DNA of 64,000 nt from Areca catechu (Eukaryota > Streptophyta > Magnoliopsida > Arecales > Arecaceae): positions 43,608,949 through 43,672,948 of the forward strand of contig CM038052.1 of NCBI GenBank assembly GCA_021397845.1. The letters are read 5' to 3'. Positions 1 through 10,583 of the stretch are shown here, piece by piece. Each line of letters begins with the position of its first letter. Position 1 is the first letter of the stretch. The notes beneath the pieces are model-generated. The model was not told where the DNA came from. It ran no database searches and was given only the letters and a program-made list of their open reading frames with translations. Position numbers and translations under genes: made by a program.

Positions 1-468
1 ATCGGAGGAGAGGATCTCGAACTAGCGCCACAATGAGGAGGATGTGGCAGAGAAGACCCACCTCTGGGCTTAGTCTCAGTCACTGGAGCACCGGGTGGAA
101 GAAGTCCTCAAGGAGCTAAGCGCAGCTAAGGAGAAGAGCTCCTACATCAACGGGCTACTGGAGGCATCTAAGAGGGAGGCGTAGGAGGCTATTCCGAGGT
201 TTCGGGCCTCCAAGGAGTACATCGCCGAGGTGCGGGAGGCTGCCGTGGACTCCTTGAAGGGGTTCCAGGTATGCCGGGAGAAGGTTGGCTCCTTCTATCC
301 CGAGCTCAACCTCAGCGGGGTCGTCCTCGGCGGTAGGAGGCAGGAGCCCACCGAGGAGCTTCGACGGCGGCCGGTGATGAGGCGGCGACTCCCGAGCAGC
401 CTCCAGTCGACGGCGCCGGTGGAGAGAGTGCCCCCCAGCCCGAGGAGGATGCAGCTACGCCGAAGTAG
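1..468 (+). pseudogene. Antisense ORF of G1, C-terminal part (coiled-coil protein)
   Basis: This lies on the strand opposite to G1 pol, downstream of its integrase. A frame running through position 230 reads a helical, charged segment with the motif FRASKEYIAEV, then DSLKGF. The same motif occurs as YRASEEFTVEI...DSFFKGF in G2 (54097-54480, minus) and YRSSEDFLDDV...FLEGF in G5 (27468-27719, minus). After about position 330 the acidic and Ala/Pro-rich tail reads in a different frame and ends at the TAG at 466-468, which implies a frameshift. In-frame stops also occur near 182. Antisense ORFs downstream of integrase are known in some Tat elements; the function is not established. Confidence 0.6.
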
Positions 469-631
469 CTCCATGGCATTTTTGTTTTACTTTCATTTTT
501 TCTTTCTTCAGGGACTCCCTGCCTGTCGGGGCCCCTCTTGTGTACTAAACTTTTAACTATAATGAAATTATCTTTTCATTGAATTTTTCCTTCTATCTTT
601 CTTTCTATCTTTCTTTCTTTTTTTTTTTGGT
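469..631. other. Trailer of the antisense ORF with (CTTT)n microsatellite
   Basis: This is a T-rich stretch after the antisense ORF stop. It contains aatgaaattatc and a CTTT/CTAT microsatellite with a T-run at about 594-628. No coding signal is seen. It could hold the antisense transcript's polyadenylation region, but no canonical signal is certain. Confidence 0.4.
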
Positions 632-1200
632 GCATCTTCCGAACTGAACCCCGGTGCTAGCTACTGGGACTAAGTCCCGTAGTGCATTCCGAGCTGAACT
701 CCGGAATTGCGTGGGCGAACTTAGTTCTACCCCACCTTCCAGACCGGAGTCCGGGACTTCCGAACTGAACCCCGGGGCCACAGGCTGTATCTGAGCCTTG
801 CGCGGCTTGCCAAGCTGTTCTCCGAGATCGCATGGGCGAATTTGATTCTGCCCCGCCCTCCAAACCGAAGTTCGGGACTTTTGGACTGAACCCTGGGGCC
901 ACAGGCTATATCTGAGCCTTGCGCGGCTTATTGAGCTGTTCTCCGGGATCGCATGGGCAAATTTGATTCTGCCCCGCCTTCCAGACCGAAGTCTGGGATT
1001 TTCGGACTGAACCTCGGGGCCGCAGGCTATATCTGAGCCTTGTGTGGCTTGCTGAGCTATTCTCCGGGATCGCGTGGGCGAATTTGATTCTGCCCCGCCT
1101 TCCAGACCAAAGTCCGGGACTTTCGGACTGAACCCCGGGGCCGCAGGCTGTATCTGAGCCTTTCACGGCTTGCCGAGCAGTTCTTCGGGATCTTGTGAGA
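632..1200 (-). repeat. 121-bp tandem array in the 3' untranslated region of G1
   Basis: The anchor (g)gactgaacc, or gaactgaacc, falls at 641, 762, 883, 1004 and 1125, a constant 121-bp step, giving about 4.7 copies. Units share a ctgtatctgagcc core and a gattctgccccgcc core. It lies between integrase and the antisense ORF, the same place as the 85-bp array in G2. Tandem repeats in hypervariable 3' regions of Tat-type elements are known and can seed satellites. Confidence 0.9.
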
Positions 1201-1335
1201 GGGACATCATGCCTTCGCGGGTCTTCCGCCATGTCCATGCTCGCTGAACTTAGGGTTGGGTGGCCCTCATCCTACGAGATGAGAGCAAGCATTTGATGAA
1301 AAAGATTTCATTGCCAAAGTTCAAGGAGCCTTACA

Positions 1336-2659
1336 CTATTGGTAATACATCCTCAAGTTTAAGGCATTCCAAGTTCGAGGGAACTGGGATCTGCCTAGCT
1401 CCTCCAGGTAGTACGCCTTGTGAGGAAGTGCCTCCGCCACCCTATAAGGGCCTTCCCAGTTTGGGGAGAGCTTCCCGCACTCCCGTGGCTGGGAAGCTTC
1501 AGCATGGCGGAGCACCAAATCCCCCGGGCAGAAGGACTTCGGTCGCACTCTGGAGTTGTAGTATTTGGCCACTCACTGCTGGTAGGCAGCCATCTGAACT
1601 CGAGCCCTGTCCCTCATTTCTTCAAGGAGGTCCAGGTTTAGCAGCATCCTGGCAGGGTTCTCCACCTCGTCGTACTGCTCCACGCGCAGGGTCGGTAGGC
1701 TGAGCTCAATTGGGATAACCGCTTTTGCTCTGAAGACAAGGTTGAATGGGGTCTCATCCGTAGCTGTCCTTGGGGTAGTGTGGTATGCCCAAAGGATGCT
1801 CGGGAGCTCTTCCGCCCACCTACCCTTGGCTTGGTCCAGTCTTGTTTGGAGGCCTTGCAAGATGGTCCTATTCGTTACCTCGGCTTCTCCGTTTGTCTAT
1901 GGATGCGCCACCGAAGTGAAACGATGGTGGATGCCGAGGTCGCTGCAAAACTTCTTGAACTCTCGACAATCGAATTGACTTCCGTTATCGGTGATAATAG
2001 TGTGCGGTAGGCCAAAGCAGCAAATAATTGACTTCCAGAGGAACTTGGTGACGTTTGCCTCCGTGATCCGAGCCAAGGGTTCGGCCTCGACCCACTTCGT
2101 GAAGTAGTCGATGACCACGATCAAGAATTTCCATTGCTCGGATGCCGAGGGAAAAGGTCCTAGGAGATCCATGCCCCATTGGGCGAACGGCCAAGGGGCG
2201 TAGAGCTGGGAGAGTGGAGCAGCGGGCTGATGTTGCACCATGGTGTGCCGCTGACACCAGTCACACCTCTTCATGAAGTCAGTCGCGTCTTCTTTCATTG
2301 TCTCCCGGAAGTAATCTTGACGGAGGGCCTTGTACGCCAGTGTCCTGCCCCCCACGTGGTTCCCACAGACACCCTTGTGGATCTCTTGGAGCACGAGTGC
2401 GGCCTCTGTGGGTCTCAGACACTTAAGAAGCGGGTAGGAGTAGGACCTCTGATACAGTAACCCATCCATTAAGAGGAACCATGCGGCCTTCCTCTTGATG
2501 AGGCCAGCCACCACGCGGTCCTCCGGCAGGGTGCCATCGGTGATGTACTCGATGTACTTGTCCATCCAGCTGGGCTCTTGGTTGACTTGCTGGACCTCCA
2601 TGGGTGTCTCATAGCTCGGGGCCTTGAGGTGCTCGATGTAAGTGCGGCCCAACGACGAG
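1336..2659 (-). pseudogene. G1 integrase (broken)
   Basis: Integrase joins cDNA to target DNA. The zinc-binding part reads HKGVCGNHVGG, then CDWCQRH (HHCC). The catalytic core shows the first Asp in WGMDLLGPFP and the second in IITDNGSQF. A TAG stop at 1897-1899 follows the second Asp, and the Glu region (TNGEAEVTNR) continues after it in the same frame. The segment LWAYHTTPRTATDETPFNL is typical of Tat. Another stop precedes the C-terminal domain (1336-1572), which ends in LRMYYQ. There is no chromodomain, as expected for a non-chromovirus. The chain is nearly complete but not translatable as one protein. Confidence 0.88.
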
Positions 2660-3078
2660 TCCGGCAGGGTTGCAAGGCGGGAGAGTGCGTCCGCGTGAGC
2701 GTTTTCCCTGCGAGGTATATGGGAGATGCTGAAATGCTGAAATCTTGCCGCGCTCGTTCTCATGAGCTCCAGGTACTTTGCCATTTGGGATTCCCATGCC
2801 CCGTACTCCCCTGAGATCTGCCCGGCTACCAGCTGCGAGTCGGTGAAGACGTTGAGGTAGGCCATACCCAACTCGCGGGACACTCTCAGCCCCGCGAGGA
2901 GTGCTTCATACTCCGCTTGATTATTAGTGACGGTGAACTGGACATGGAGGGCACATTCAGCGACTACCCCTTCGCCGTTGGCGAGGATGAGTCTAGCTCC
3001 ACTCTCGCTAGAGTTCGAGGCTCTGTCTATATGAAGGATCCAGACGTCTTCCTCTGGTCTTGGCCCCGACTGCCGGTC
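2660..3078 (-). pseudogene. G1 second (archaeal-type) RNase H
   Basis: This is the additional RNase H domain found between the gypsy RNase H and integrase in Tat elements. Candidate acidic residues are all visible in order: Asp in WILHIDRAS, Glu in NNQAEYEAL, Asp in FTDSQLV, and Asp in NAHADALSR. The first part lies upstream of the start used at 2883 but in the same frame, with one stop separating it from the first RNase H. The active-site set is complete here, unlike in the upstream RNase H. Confidence 0.8.
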
Positions 3079-3564
3079 TTAAAGGCTCTCTTCCGCCCCC
3101 TTGCCTAGGCCTGCACACTCGACCAAGAAATCAGCAAGTACCTGTGCCTTCATGGTCGACCTCGGCCTGTAGGTGATGTCGAACTCGCTGAGCTTGAGCG
3201 CCCACTTCGCCAGGCACCCAGATGTGTCAGGTCGGCTGAGCACTGCTTTCAGTAGCTGATCCGTCAGGACAGCAATGGGGTGTGCTTGAAAATAAGGTCT
3301 GAGATGCTGAGCGGACACGATTAGTGCAAAAATCAGTTTCTCAGACCGGAAATACCTGAGCTCCGCATCGCGGAGGAGTTTGCTTGTGTAATACACCGAC
3401 CTTTGCATTCCCTTGTCAATAGTCCAAACCATGACCGAACTGATGGCCTCCAGGGTGACCGCCAGGTACAGGAGGAGCTCCTCTCCTTCTTCGGGCCTGG
3501 AAAGCAGCGACGGGTATGCCAGTGTTCTCTTCAGCTCGTCGAACGCCTCCTGGCACTCCTCTGT
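3079..3564 (-). pseudogene. G1 first (gypsy-type) RNase H, first catalytic Asp missing
   Basis: This follows RT after a stop near 3565. It shows the gypsy RNase H scaffold: LLLYLAVTLEAISSV, SVYYTSKLL, EKLIFALI, LTDQLLKAVLSRPDTSG, and KWALKLSEFDITYRPR. The position that usually carries the first catalytic Asp reads Thr-Leu-Glu. The same place lacks Asp in G2 (YLAVTPGAVSSV) and G5 (YLSISPNVNSS), which points to a lineage-level loss rather than chance decay. Confidence 0.78.
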
Positions 3565-4389
3565 CTAGGTGAAGTCGTTCATCTTCCTCAGTGCCTTAAA
3601 AAAGGGCCGGCATCGATCAGCGGACCTCGAGATAAATCGACTCAGGGCGGCTATCCGACCAATGAGTCGCTGTACTTGCTTCTTGGAGGTGGGTTGCTCC
3701 ATGTCCAGGATAGCCTGGACCTTCTCCGGGTTGGCTTCTATCCCCCTTTGGGTTACCATGAACCCCAGGAACTTCCCGCTGGATACGCCGAAGGTGCACT
3801 TTGCCGGGTTCAATTTCATTTATTGAAGCCGGAGGTTACCGAAGGTCTCCGCCAGGTCACCGACATGGTCCGAAAGGGGCTTGCTCATTACCAGCATATC
3901 GTCCATGTACACCTGCATGTTGCGGCCAATCTGGTCTTTGAAGACCTTGTTGACCAACCGTTGGTACGTGGCCCCGGTGTTCTTGAGACTGAATGACATC
4001 ATCTTGTAACAGTAGGTTCCGCGATCGGTGATGAAAGCAATGTGCTCCTCGTCCTCTGGGTGCATTCGGATCTGGTTGTACCCGGAGAAGGCATCTATGA
4101 AAGAGAGGAGACAATGCCCTGAAGTGGTGTCCACGAGCTGGTCAATCTTTGGAAGAGGGAAACTGTCCTTCGGGTAAGCTCGGTTGAGGTCGATGTAGTC
4201 CACACAGATCCCCCACTTGCCGCTGCTCTTCTTCACCATGACCACGTTCGCCAGCCAACTGGGATACTGTACCTCCCATACAAAGCCGGCGGCGAGAAGC
4301 TTCTCCACTTCTTCATTGATGTTCTTCTGCCTCTCTGCAGTAAAACTCTTCTTCTGGCGGACAGGACGGCACCTTGGATCAATATTCAA
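3565..4389 (-). pseudogene. G1 reverse transcriptase
   Basis: This is RNA-dependent DNA polymerase. In the first frame (4389 down to 3820) residues 46-125 hold WLANVVMVKKSSGKWGICVD, FSGYNQI and the palm motifs. The active site is YMDD at residues 161-164. One stop at about 3820 separates the thumb (GKFLGFMVTQRGIEANPEKV, IGRIAALSRFI), which continues in the same frame to 3565. It is otherwise full length for a gypsy RT. The fingers region upstream of 4389 is in another frame. Confidence 0.88.
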
Positions 4390-4757
4390 CCGGTGGGTGA
4401 TGACTTCCCGGGGGGATACCTAGCATGTCCGCAGCGGACCAGGCAAACAAATCAGCGTTCGCCCGGAGGAAGTCTAGCAACCGGGCTCGCTCTTCTTCTG
4501 GGAGTTGGGCTCCTATCTGCACCGTCTTCTAAGGGTCCAAACTGAGAGGGTACATCAACAGGCGCTCCACGGGCCCACCCCTAGGGTCTTTCTCTCTTAG
4601 GTCAAGGTCGTCAACATCGGGGCCGAGCTCAGTGCTTCGGGCACCCGGGATTGTCTGCAGGCAATGCTGGATGGGCTGGGCCGTCCCTCTCATCACTCCC
4701 GTCCCAGAGGCGGTTGGGAACTGCACCAGCAACCTCTTAGTGAAAATGACAGCGTCC
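4390..4757 (-). pseudogene. G1 protease-to-RT linker with frameshift
   Basis: The frame from the Sirevirus junction down to about 4529 continues the gag-PR frame once the 10,886-bp insertion plus TSD is removed. It reads QFPTASGTGVMRG, QTIPGARSTE, then PLSLDP and a stop, followed by a readable QIGAQLPEEERARLLDFL segment. The RT frame is different. The switch falls near the C/G run at about 4408-4416, so a homopolymer indel is the likely cause. The equivalent region of G2 (35160-35640) stays in the frame of its RT. Confidence 0.65.
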
Positions 4758-4762
4758 AGTTG
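4758..4762. repeat. Target-site duplication of the Sirevirus, left copy
   Basis: agttg here is repeated at 15644-15648, directly flanking the two LTR ends. Confidence 0.95.
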
Positions 4763-6225
4763 TGTTGCCCAGAAATGGAGCCCAAGAGGGGGGGGGTGAA
4801 TTGGATCTTTTAAAAATTTAACACAATAAAACAAAAGGTCTAGTGGTGCTTGTGAGTAACAATTAATTAGATGCAAGATAATAGCACTTAATTAAAGAAT
4901 GCAAAAACAAAAGAGCAATCACACACAAACACAAGATATATAGTGGTTCGGTGCAAACCTAGCACCTACATCCACTCCCCAAGCCACCCTTGGGAATTTC
5001 ACTATAATCCACACCAGATTACAGTTGACTTGTTTTTACAAGGCTCACAAGTCAAAAACCTAAGTTGGTTTTATCACCTAGGCTCACCAACAAACCTAAC
5101 TACTTGTTTTGTCTTCGGGCTCACAAGTTAACCCTAGTTGGTTTTAACACTTTGGCTCACCAACAAACCACAATAACCTTCTTTCAAGACATCCTTGAAA
5201 ACAAGGTTAAAGCACAATAAATCAGATATGAAATTTAAATGCTACAACAAACTCTCTTCAAGAGTAGATTGGAATCTTTGAAGCCCAAGGGATGCTTTGA
5301 CTTCACTCTTCTTCAAGTTGCCTCCTTTTGGAATGTAGTAAAGTTGAGCAAGTAGGCTTTTTCAGTGGAATCAAGCTAGAAAAGGCTTTTGATTTGATGT
5401 TTGGAGAGAATAATGACTTTTTGGCTTTTGAGTGGACTTGAATGCTCTTGAATAGACTTCTCTCTTCTTTCTCTTTACTTCCCTTCACTTGTCTTGCTTT
5501 AAAATGAGGTTGGTGGAGATTAAATACACCAAAAACCTTCTAAAAACGGTTTGTGACCGTTGGAGCATTGGAAATAGCCATTTGGAGCTTGAAAACCCAT
5601 TTCTGCAAGCCAGAAAAATAGATCCGTTAGAGCTGTCAGGCTGCAAGTGTCGACACTTGGCTGTCAGGTGTCGACACTTGGCTATCAGGTGTCGACACTT
5701 GAATTCTGGGAGTCGACACTTGATCATTCAAGTATCGACACTTGATGCACAGGTGTCGACACTTGACACAAAAATCCTCGAACCAACAAGTTCTGTATTT
5801 TCAAAATTCTTAAACCTTTAGTCGACACTTGAAACCTAAGTGTCGACACTTGAATTCTAGGTGTCGACACTTGGCGTGCCAAGGATTTTTGTCCGTGCCA
5901 AATGCTGAAGTGTCGACACTTGACTGTCCAGGTGTCGACACTTGAGACTGAAAACATCCAGAATCAAGAGTAAAAGCCTTGAAATCAAAAATGATGTTCA
6001 TGAAAGCATAAACACATAATAATTAAGCAATTGTTAGCCCCTTTTTTAATGAAGAGGCTGCCCGGATATGTGAGATTTGCTCCGTGCCATTGCGTGCCAT
6101 ACACCATAAATATTTAGAATTTTAAGGTGCTTTCTGCCTGAAAACTCACAACTTGAAATTCACATTAGAATACAATATGTACTCAATATTTTGTTATTCA
6201 TCAAAATCACTGGGTGGAGCCAACA
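4763..6225 (-). repeat. Sirevirus 3' LTR
   Basis: On the plus strand it runs from tgttgcccagaaatgg to cactgggtggagccaaca, 1463 bp, TG...CA. It holds eleven copies of a palindromic motif (5644-5945) and a candidate TATATA box on the minus strand at about 4935-4942, which would leave a short R-U5. It differs from its partner by roughly 30 substitutions and small indels by eye. Confidence 0.95.
5644..5945. repeat. Cluster of 16-bp palindromes CAAGTGTCGACACTTG, 3' LTR
   Basis: The consensus CAAGTGTCGACACTTG equals its own reverse complement. About eleven exact or near-exact copies lie here with 5-35 bp spacing, starting near 5644, 5665, 5686, 5706, 5729, 5750, 5816, 5837, 5858, 5909 and 5930. 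Most differences hit the left arm (CAGGTG, TAAGTG). The arms contain CACTTG/CAAGTG, an E-box (CANNTG) form. Palindromic structures have been reported in maize Sirevirus LTRs. Confidence 0.92.
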
Positions 6226-6525
6226 ATCTTCCCCTTTTTGATGATGACAAAACCTTGAGAAAAAGAGACAATATAGTTCAAACCATGAGTTTTCTAATTA
6301 ATAGGAAACAATCTTCCCCTTAATTAGATACTTCTTATTAAGGTAAACTTCAAAACAATATAATGCATCTTTTTCTTAAAAAAAACTTGTTCTCAAATTC
6401 TCAAAAACAATTAACATCATTACTTAAACATCCATCATCACTCTTTTTCTTCATAACAATCATCACTTTTTAACATTACTTTTTCTCCCCCTTTTTGTCA
6501 ATCATAAAAATAACCTCCCCCTTAC
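6226..6525 (-). promoter_or_regulatory. Multiple polypurine tracts before the Sirevirus 3' LTR
   Basis: On the minus strand, AAAAAGGGGAAGAT abuts the LTR (6226-6239). Similar tracts follow at about 6310-6322 (taagGGGAAGATT), 6483-6497 (AAAGGGGGAGA) and 6514-6525 (AAGGGGGAGG). The LTR-adjacent one is the expected plus-strand primer; repeated tracts are a known Sirevirus trait. Confidence 0.8.
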
Positions 6526-6748
6526 AATTTGCATGGATACAAAAAGAGAGTATAGAAACAAATATCATAGCTGAAATTGTGCTTGTATCAGAGTTAAAAT
6601 ATCCTATTATATCAGAGCTAAAATATGATAAACTGAAGTACAAAAGGTTTAAGATAACAAACACATATATATGAGATAAGTTTTCAGTAAAAAAAAACAT
6701 ACATATATCAACCATACAAAAAGAGATCTGAAACAGTCATCTGTGCGA

Positions 6749-8335
6749 CTAATCCTCATCAGATGGAACATCAAGACTAAAAGGAGCACTAATCCTAGAT
6801 CTGGTGGGTAATGCCCTAGGAGGTGCTAAAGCTCTAAGACTCCTGGTACGGCCGGCAAGACCAAAAGCGGGTACAACCCTAGAAGATCTGGTAAAGGGAG
6901 GCGAAAGATGATCAGCTGGCTCAATAGGATCTGGAACAAAGTCAACTAGAGCAGTAGAAGGAGCAGGTGTAGTAGGAGGATCTCGACTGACCACCTCATA
7001 AGCATCAGCTCCGCCTACACTGTCGCTGTCAGTGCCTACCACCTCAGTGGCTCGGTCAACATCCTGATCACCTCCGTCAGCAATATCAGCATGGTCGCTC
7101 TGGTGATCGCCGCCGTCATCATCATCATCATCATCATCATCATCAGATCGAGCAGGACCAGGTGCAGCAGGAGGTATAAGTGATCTCAGAAGACTCTCAA
7201 GACGTGTAAATCCCTCCTCCATGGATCTGCGGATCTCAGCATGCTCTGAGGTAGTCTGTGCTCGTAGAAGCTCGACCTCGCTACGCAGCCGAGTCACCTC
7301 TCCTCTGATCTGTGTGAACTGTGCTCTGGCATGCTCCTCAAAGGATAATCCGGTAGATGGTGGTGGAGGAACTGAAGCATCAGGTGACAGGTGCTCTGCC
7401 TGTGTCGATGGTACATCCACTAGAGGAAGGATTGCTAGCTCAGATGGTCCAGCCTCAGCCTCTCGAATCTCATCCTCCTCATCTGGCTCCTGGCCAGACT
7501 CTCTCCGAACCCATCGACCTCCAACCATCCTGAAACCCATGCGGTGCAATGACCTCTCATCATATACATCTGTGTGCAGTATCTCCTTTGGGATCTCCCC
7601 CTCCAATGATACTCCATAAGCTCTGAAAAGACGGGTCAGTGCCATCCCGTATGGCAAACAGTGTCGGCGCTGAGTGGCAGCATCATGCATCTGTGACAGC
7701 ATCAAGGCGGGTATATCAATTGGTCTCCTCTCGATCAGACTGGTCATCAACATCAGCTCTCTCTCTGTGATGAAATCGAATCTGCCAGTCTTCGGTAGAA
7801 GGATCCATGCGGTAATGTGGTGCAGCAGTCGCATCTCTAAAGATAACTGGTTCGTGGTAACCACTGAGATACCGCGAACATCCTCTCGCTCAAGGATGCA
7901 CCTGAAAGCTGCCTCTCTATCATCAACTGAGAAAGCACAGACTCCTCTCCGGGGTATCTCCCATACTCGGCTCAACAACTCATCAGTCAATGAAATCTGT
8001 GTACCCCTGACGGATGTCGTCCATAAGAGTCGTCGATAGTCCAGTGCACCATAAAACTCCCTCACCAGGTGAGGATAGTATCTCTCCTGCATGGTGCAGA
8101 AGGGTACTAGTCCTGCATCTGTGAGTATCTCCCTAATGCCAAAATGGTGCCTGTCGAAATAGTGTAGATCTACTCTCCTCCTTGAAGCTACTGACTTCCC
8201 TGCCATCCTCTCTGCACGGGGGGAGCTCGGAGTGGCTGTACTGCTCTGCGGAGCGGGATCGAATCTGGCCTTCGACCTCCTCTCACTACCCTAACTAGGC
8301 CTTGCTCTAACTACAAGTCTCTTCCTAGGACCCAT
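6749..8335 (-). pseudogene. Sirevirus env-like ORF, one internal stop
   Basis: This is the extra ORF between RT-RH and the 3' LTR. The long open part (8206-6749, 485 aa) has a conserved globular half (residues 10-230), a coiled coil at about 290-343, ten Asp from 355 (a CAT microsatellite at 7117-7145), and an acidic, Ser/Pro-rich tail. I see no signal peptide or transmembrane helix. The same frame continues upstream through a TAG at 8291-8293 to an ATG at 8335 (MGPRKRLVVR), which is probably the original start, giving about 528 residues. Sirevirus env-like proteins are of unproven function, and an envelope role is not supported by this sequence. Confidence 0.75.
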
Positions 8336-9263
8336 ATCAGCCAACTGACCAGGAAGAATGGAAAAAAAAGGTTCAGAACAAAGGACTGGCCATAGGTTGA
8401 GATTAGAGTTCAAATTGGTTTTGAAAACCAGAATCAATAAGTTTTGATCAAAATAAGAAATTTTGAGAAAAATTTGTAGGAAAAATTTGTGTTGGGTGGA
8501 GCACATTTGAATCCCGAAAAGAATTATTTTTGTAAGGTTCAAAAAAAAATCAAAAACCATGGGATTTGGGTTTTAAGCATTTAGGGTTTTTGCAAATAAG
8601 CGAAAATATTCAAAATGCATTACTAAAAATCCTTCCTAATCATCAATAAAAGGATTTATTACACTTAAATTAGATGAAAACCCATTTTATTTTGTTCAAA
8701 ATTGATGAAACAGTGATTTTTGTGAAAAAGGGTTGAAAAACATCCAAAAGATGAGGGAAATTCGAGAAAAACAAATCTAAAACAAGATTCCGTCAAATGG
8801 AGTTTTAGAAATTTACTAAAACACACAAAAATCCGGTTAGATTGAAGAAAAATGTTCGAAAAACCTAAAACACGATCGTTTGGTTTAAAAATAATAAAAT
8901 TAAAAACATAGAGAAATAAAAACTAAATTAGAGAGGGAAAATACCTGATTTGAGACGGATTGAAGGGTGAAAAGACGGGTTTGGACAGGGGGGACCACTG
9001 TTCCAAGAGATTTGGGGAAAGAAAATTTTCAAAAAAGCCTTTGTTCGACCCGTTTTAAAACAGTTCAGATTCGCAAGTGTCGACACTTCGGATTTGTCAA
9101 GTGTCGACACTTGTTCAGGTGTCGACACTTGACACTTTCCAAGTGTCGACACTTGGCCAAGAAAATTCGAGAAAATCCGAAAAAAAAAAAAAAAAAAATT
9201 CTTGGGGTTTTAAACAATAAGTATTGAGCTTTTAGGACTAGGTAAAAAGATACTAAGAGAGTC
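8336..9263 (-). other. Spacer between Sirevirus RT-RH and env-like ORF
   Basis: AT-rich sequence with no ORF above background, A/T runs near 9180-9200, and a second cluster of the LTR palindrome (9074-9155). It may carry the acceptor or promoter for env-like expression, but no site is certain. Confidence 0.5.
9074..9155. repeat. Internal cluster of the 16-bp palindrome
   Basis: Four copies of CAAGTGTCGACACTTG or one-base variants occur in about 80 bp, outside the LTRs, upstream of the env-like ORF. Confidence 0.9.
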
Positions 9264-10583
9264 CTAGGAGAATGGATCAATTACACCTAATTCTCTTCTA
9301 ATCAGACAGAACCTATCCTCACTCAAAGGCTTTGTAAACACATCAGCTAATTGATCATTGGTACAGACAAAATCAAGAATTACATTTGAGTTTTGTGCAT
9401 GATCTCTTATGAAATGATGTCTTATTTCAATGTGTTTACTTCTTGAATGTTGCACTGGATTTTTAGATAAGTTGATTGCACTAGTATTATCACATCTTAT
9501 GGGTGTCTTAGTTAGTTTAATGCCAAAGTCTTCGAGTTGTCGTTTGATCCAGAGGATTTGAGCACAACAGCTCCCAGCTGCTATATATTCGGCTTCTGCC
9601 GTAGATAGAGCAACAGAGTTCTGTTTCTTGCTACTCCAGGTGATCAAATTTACTCCAAGAAACTGACAGGTTCCACTAGTACTTTTATGATCAAGTTTAC
9701 ATCCAGCAAAATCAGCATCAGAATAAGTAATTAAATCACATGAAGAATATCTATAGTACCATAAACCAATTTTAATTGAGCCAGATAGATATCTAAATAT
9801 GCGTTTAACAGCCAAAAGATGAGACTCTTTAGGATTTGACTGATATCTAGCACACATATAGACACTAAACATGATATCTGGCCTACTGGCAGTAAGATAT
9901 AATAATGAACCAATCATGCCACGATATAATTTTTGATCAATTGATTTACCTGATTCATCCTTGTCAAGTCTACATGTAGAGCTCATAGGGGTACATAATG
10001 GCTTAGTGTTCTCCATCCCAAACTTCTTGAGTATTTCTCTTGTATATTTTGTTTGGTTGATGAAGATCCCCTCTTTGGTTTGCCTTATCTGGAGTCCGAG
10101 GAAGAAATTTAGTTCTCCCATCAAGCTCATCTCGAACTCACCCTGCATTAGACTTGCAAAATCTTGACAAAGAGATTCATTAGTAGCACCAAATATTATA
10201 TCATCAACATAGATTTGTACTACTAAGAGATCATCATTCTTTTTCTTTAAAAACAATGTTTTATCTACATTTCCTCTAGTAAAATCATTTTTTAGCAGAA
10301 AAGAGCTTAAACGATCATACCAAGCTCTTGGAGCTTGTTTTAATCCATATAAAGCTTTATGAAGTTTATAAACATGATTTGTAAATTCAGAATTTTCAAA
10401 ACCAGGGGGTTGTTCAACATAAACTTCTTCTTCAATTAATCCATTCAAGAAAGCACTTTTAACATCCATCTGATACAGTTTAAAGTTCATGAAACAGGAA
10501 AAAGCCAATAATAGCCTAATTGCCTCAAGTCTAGCCACAGGAGCAAAGGTTTCATCAAAATCTATCCCTTCCTCCTGATTATA
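9264..10583 (-). pseudogene. Sirevirus RT and RNase H
   Basis: This reads in the same frame as the upstream ORF after a single TGA at about 10581-10583, where the conserved frame otherwise continues into the YNQEEGIDF region. Visible motifs are YQMDVKSAFLNG, VEQPPGFE, LYGLKQAPRAWYD, the RT active site YVDDIIFG, then SVYMCARYQSNP. The RNase H has Asp in TYSDADFAGC, Glu in LSTAEAEYIAA, Asp in CDNTSAI, and the end motif DQLADVFTKPL. It ends at RRELGVIDPFS. All catalytic residues are present, so the only visible defect is the upstream stop. Confidence 0.92.

Noticed and set aside
657..1238. Two minus-strand ORFs of 81 and 110 codons left of the integrase
   Set aside because: They are explained by the 121-bp tandem array; no domain and no conservation beyond the repeat.
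5644..5945. Short repeats with irregular spacers resembling a CRISPR array
   Set aside because: The repeats are self-complementary with uneven spacing, lie in both LTRs of a plant retrotransposon, and no cas gene is near.
5485..6001. Small ORFs rich in KCRHL or QVSTL words in and near the Sirevirus LTRs
   Set aside because: Direct translation of the palindrome cluster; it reads similarly in several frames and on both strands.
6749..8206. Calling the Sirevirus env-like ORF a viral envelope gene
   Set aside because: No signal peptide, transmembrane segment or known envelope domain is visible; the label rests on position only.
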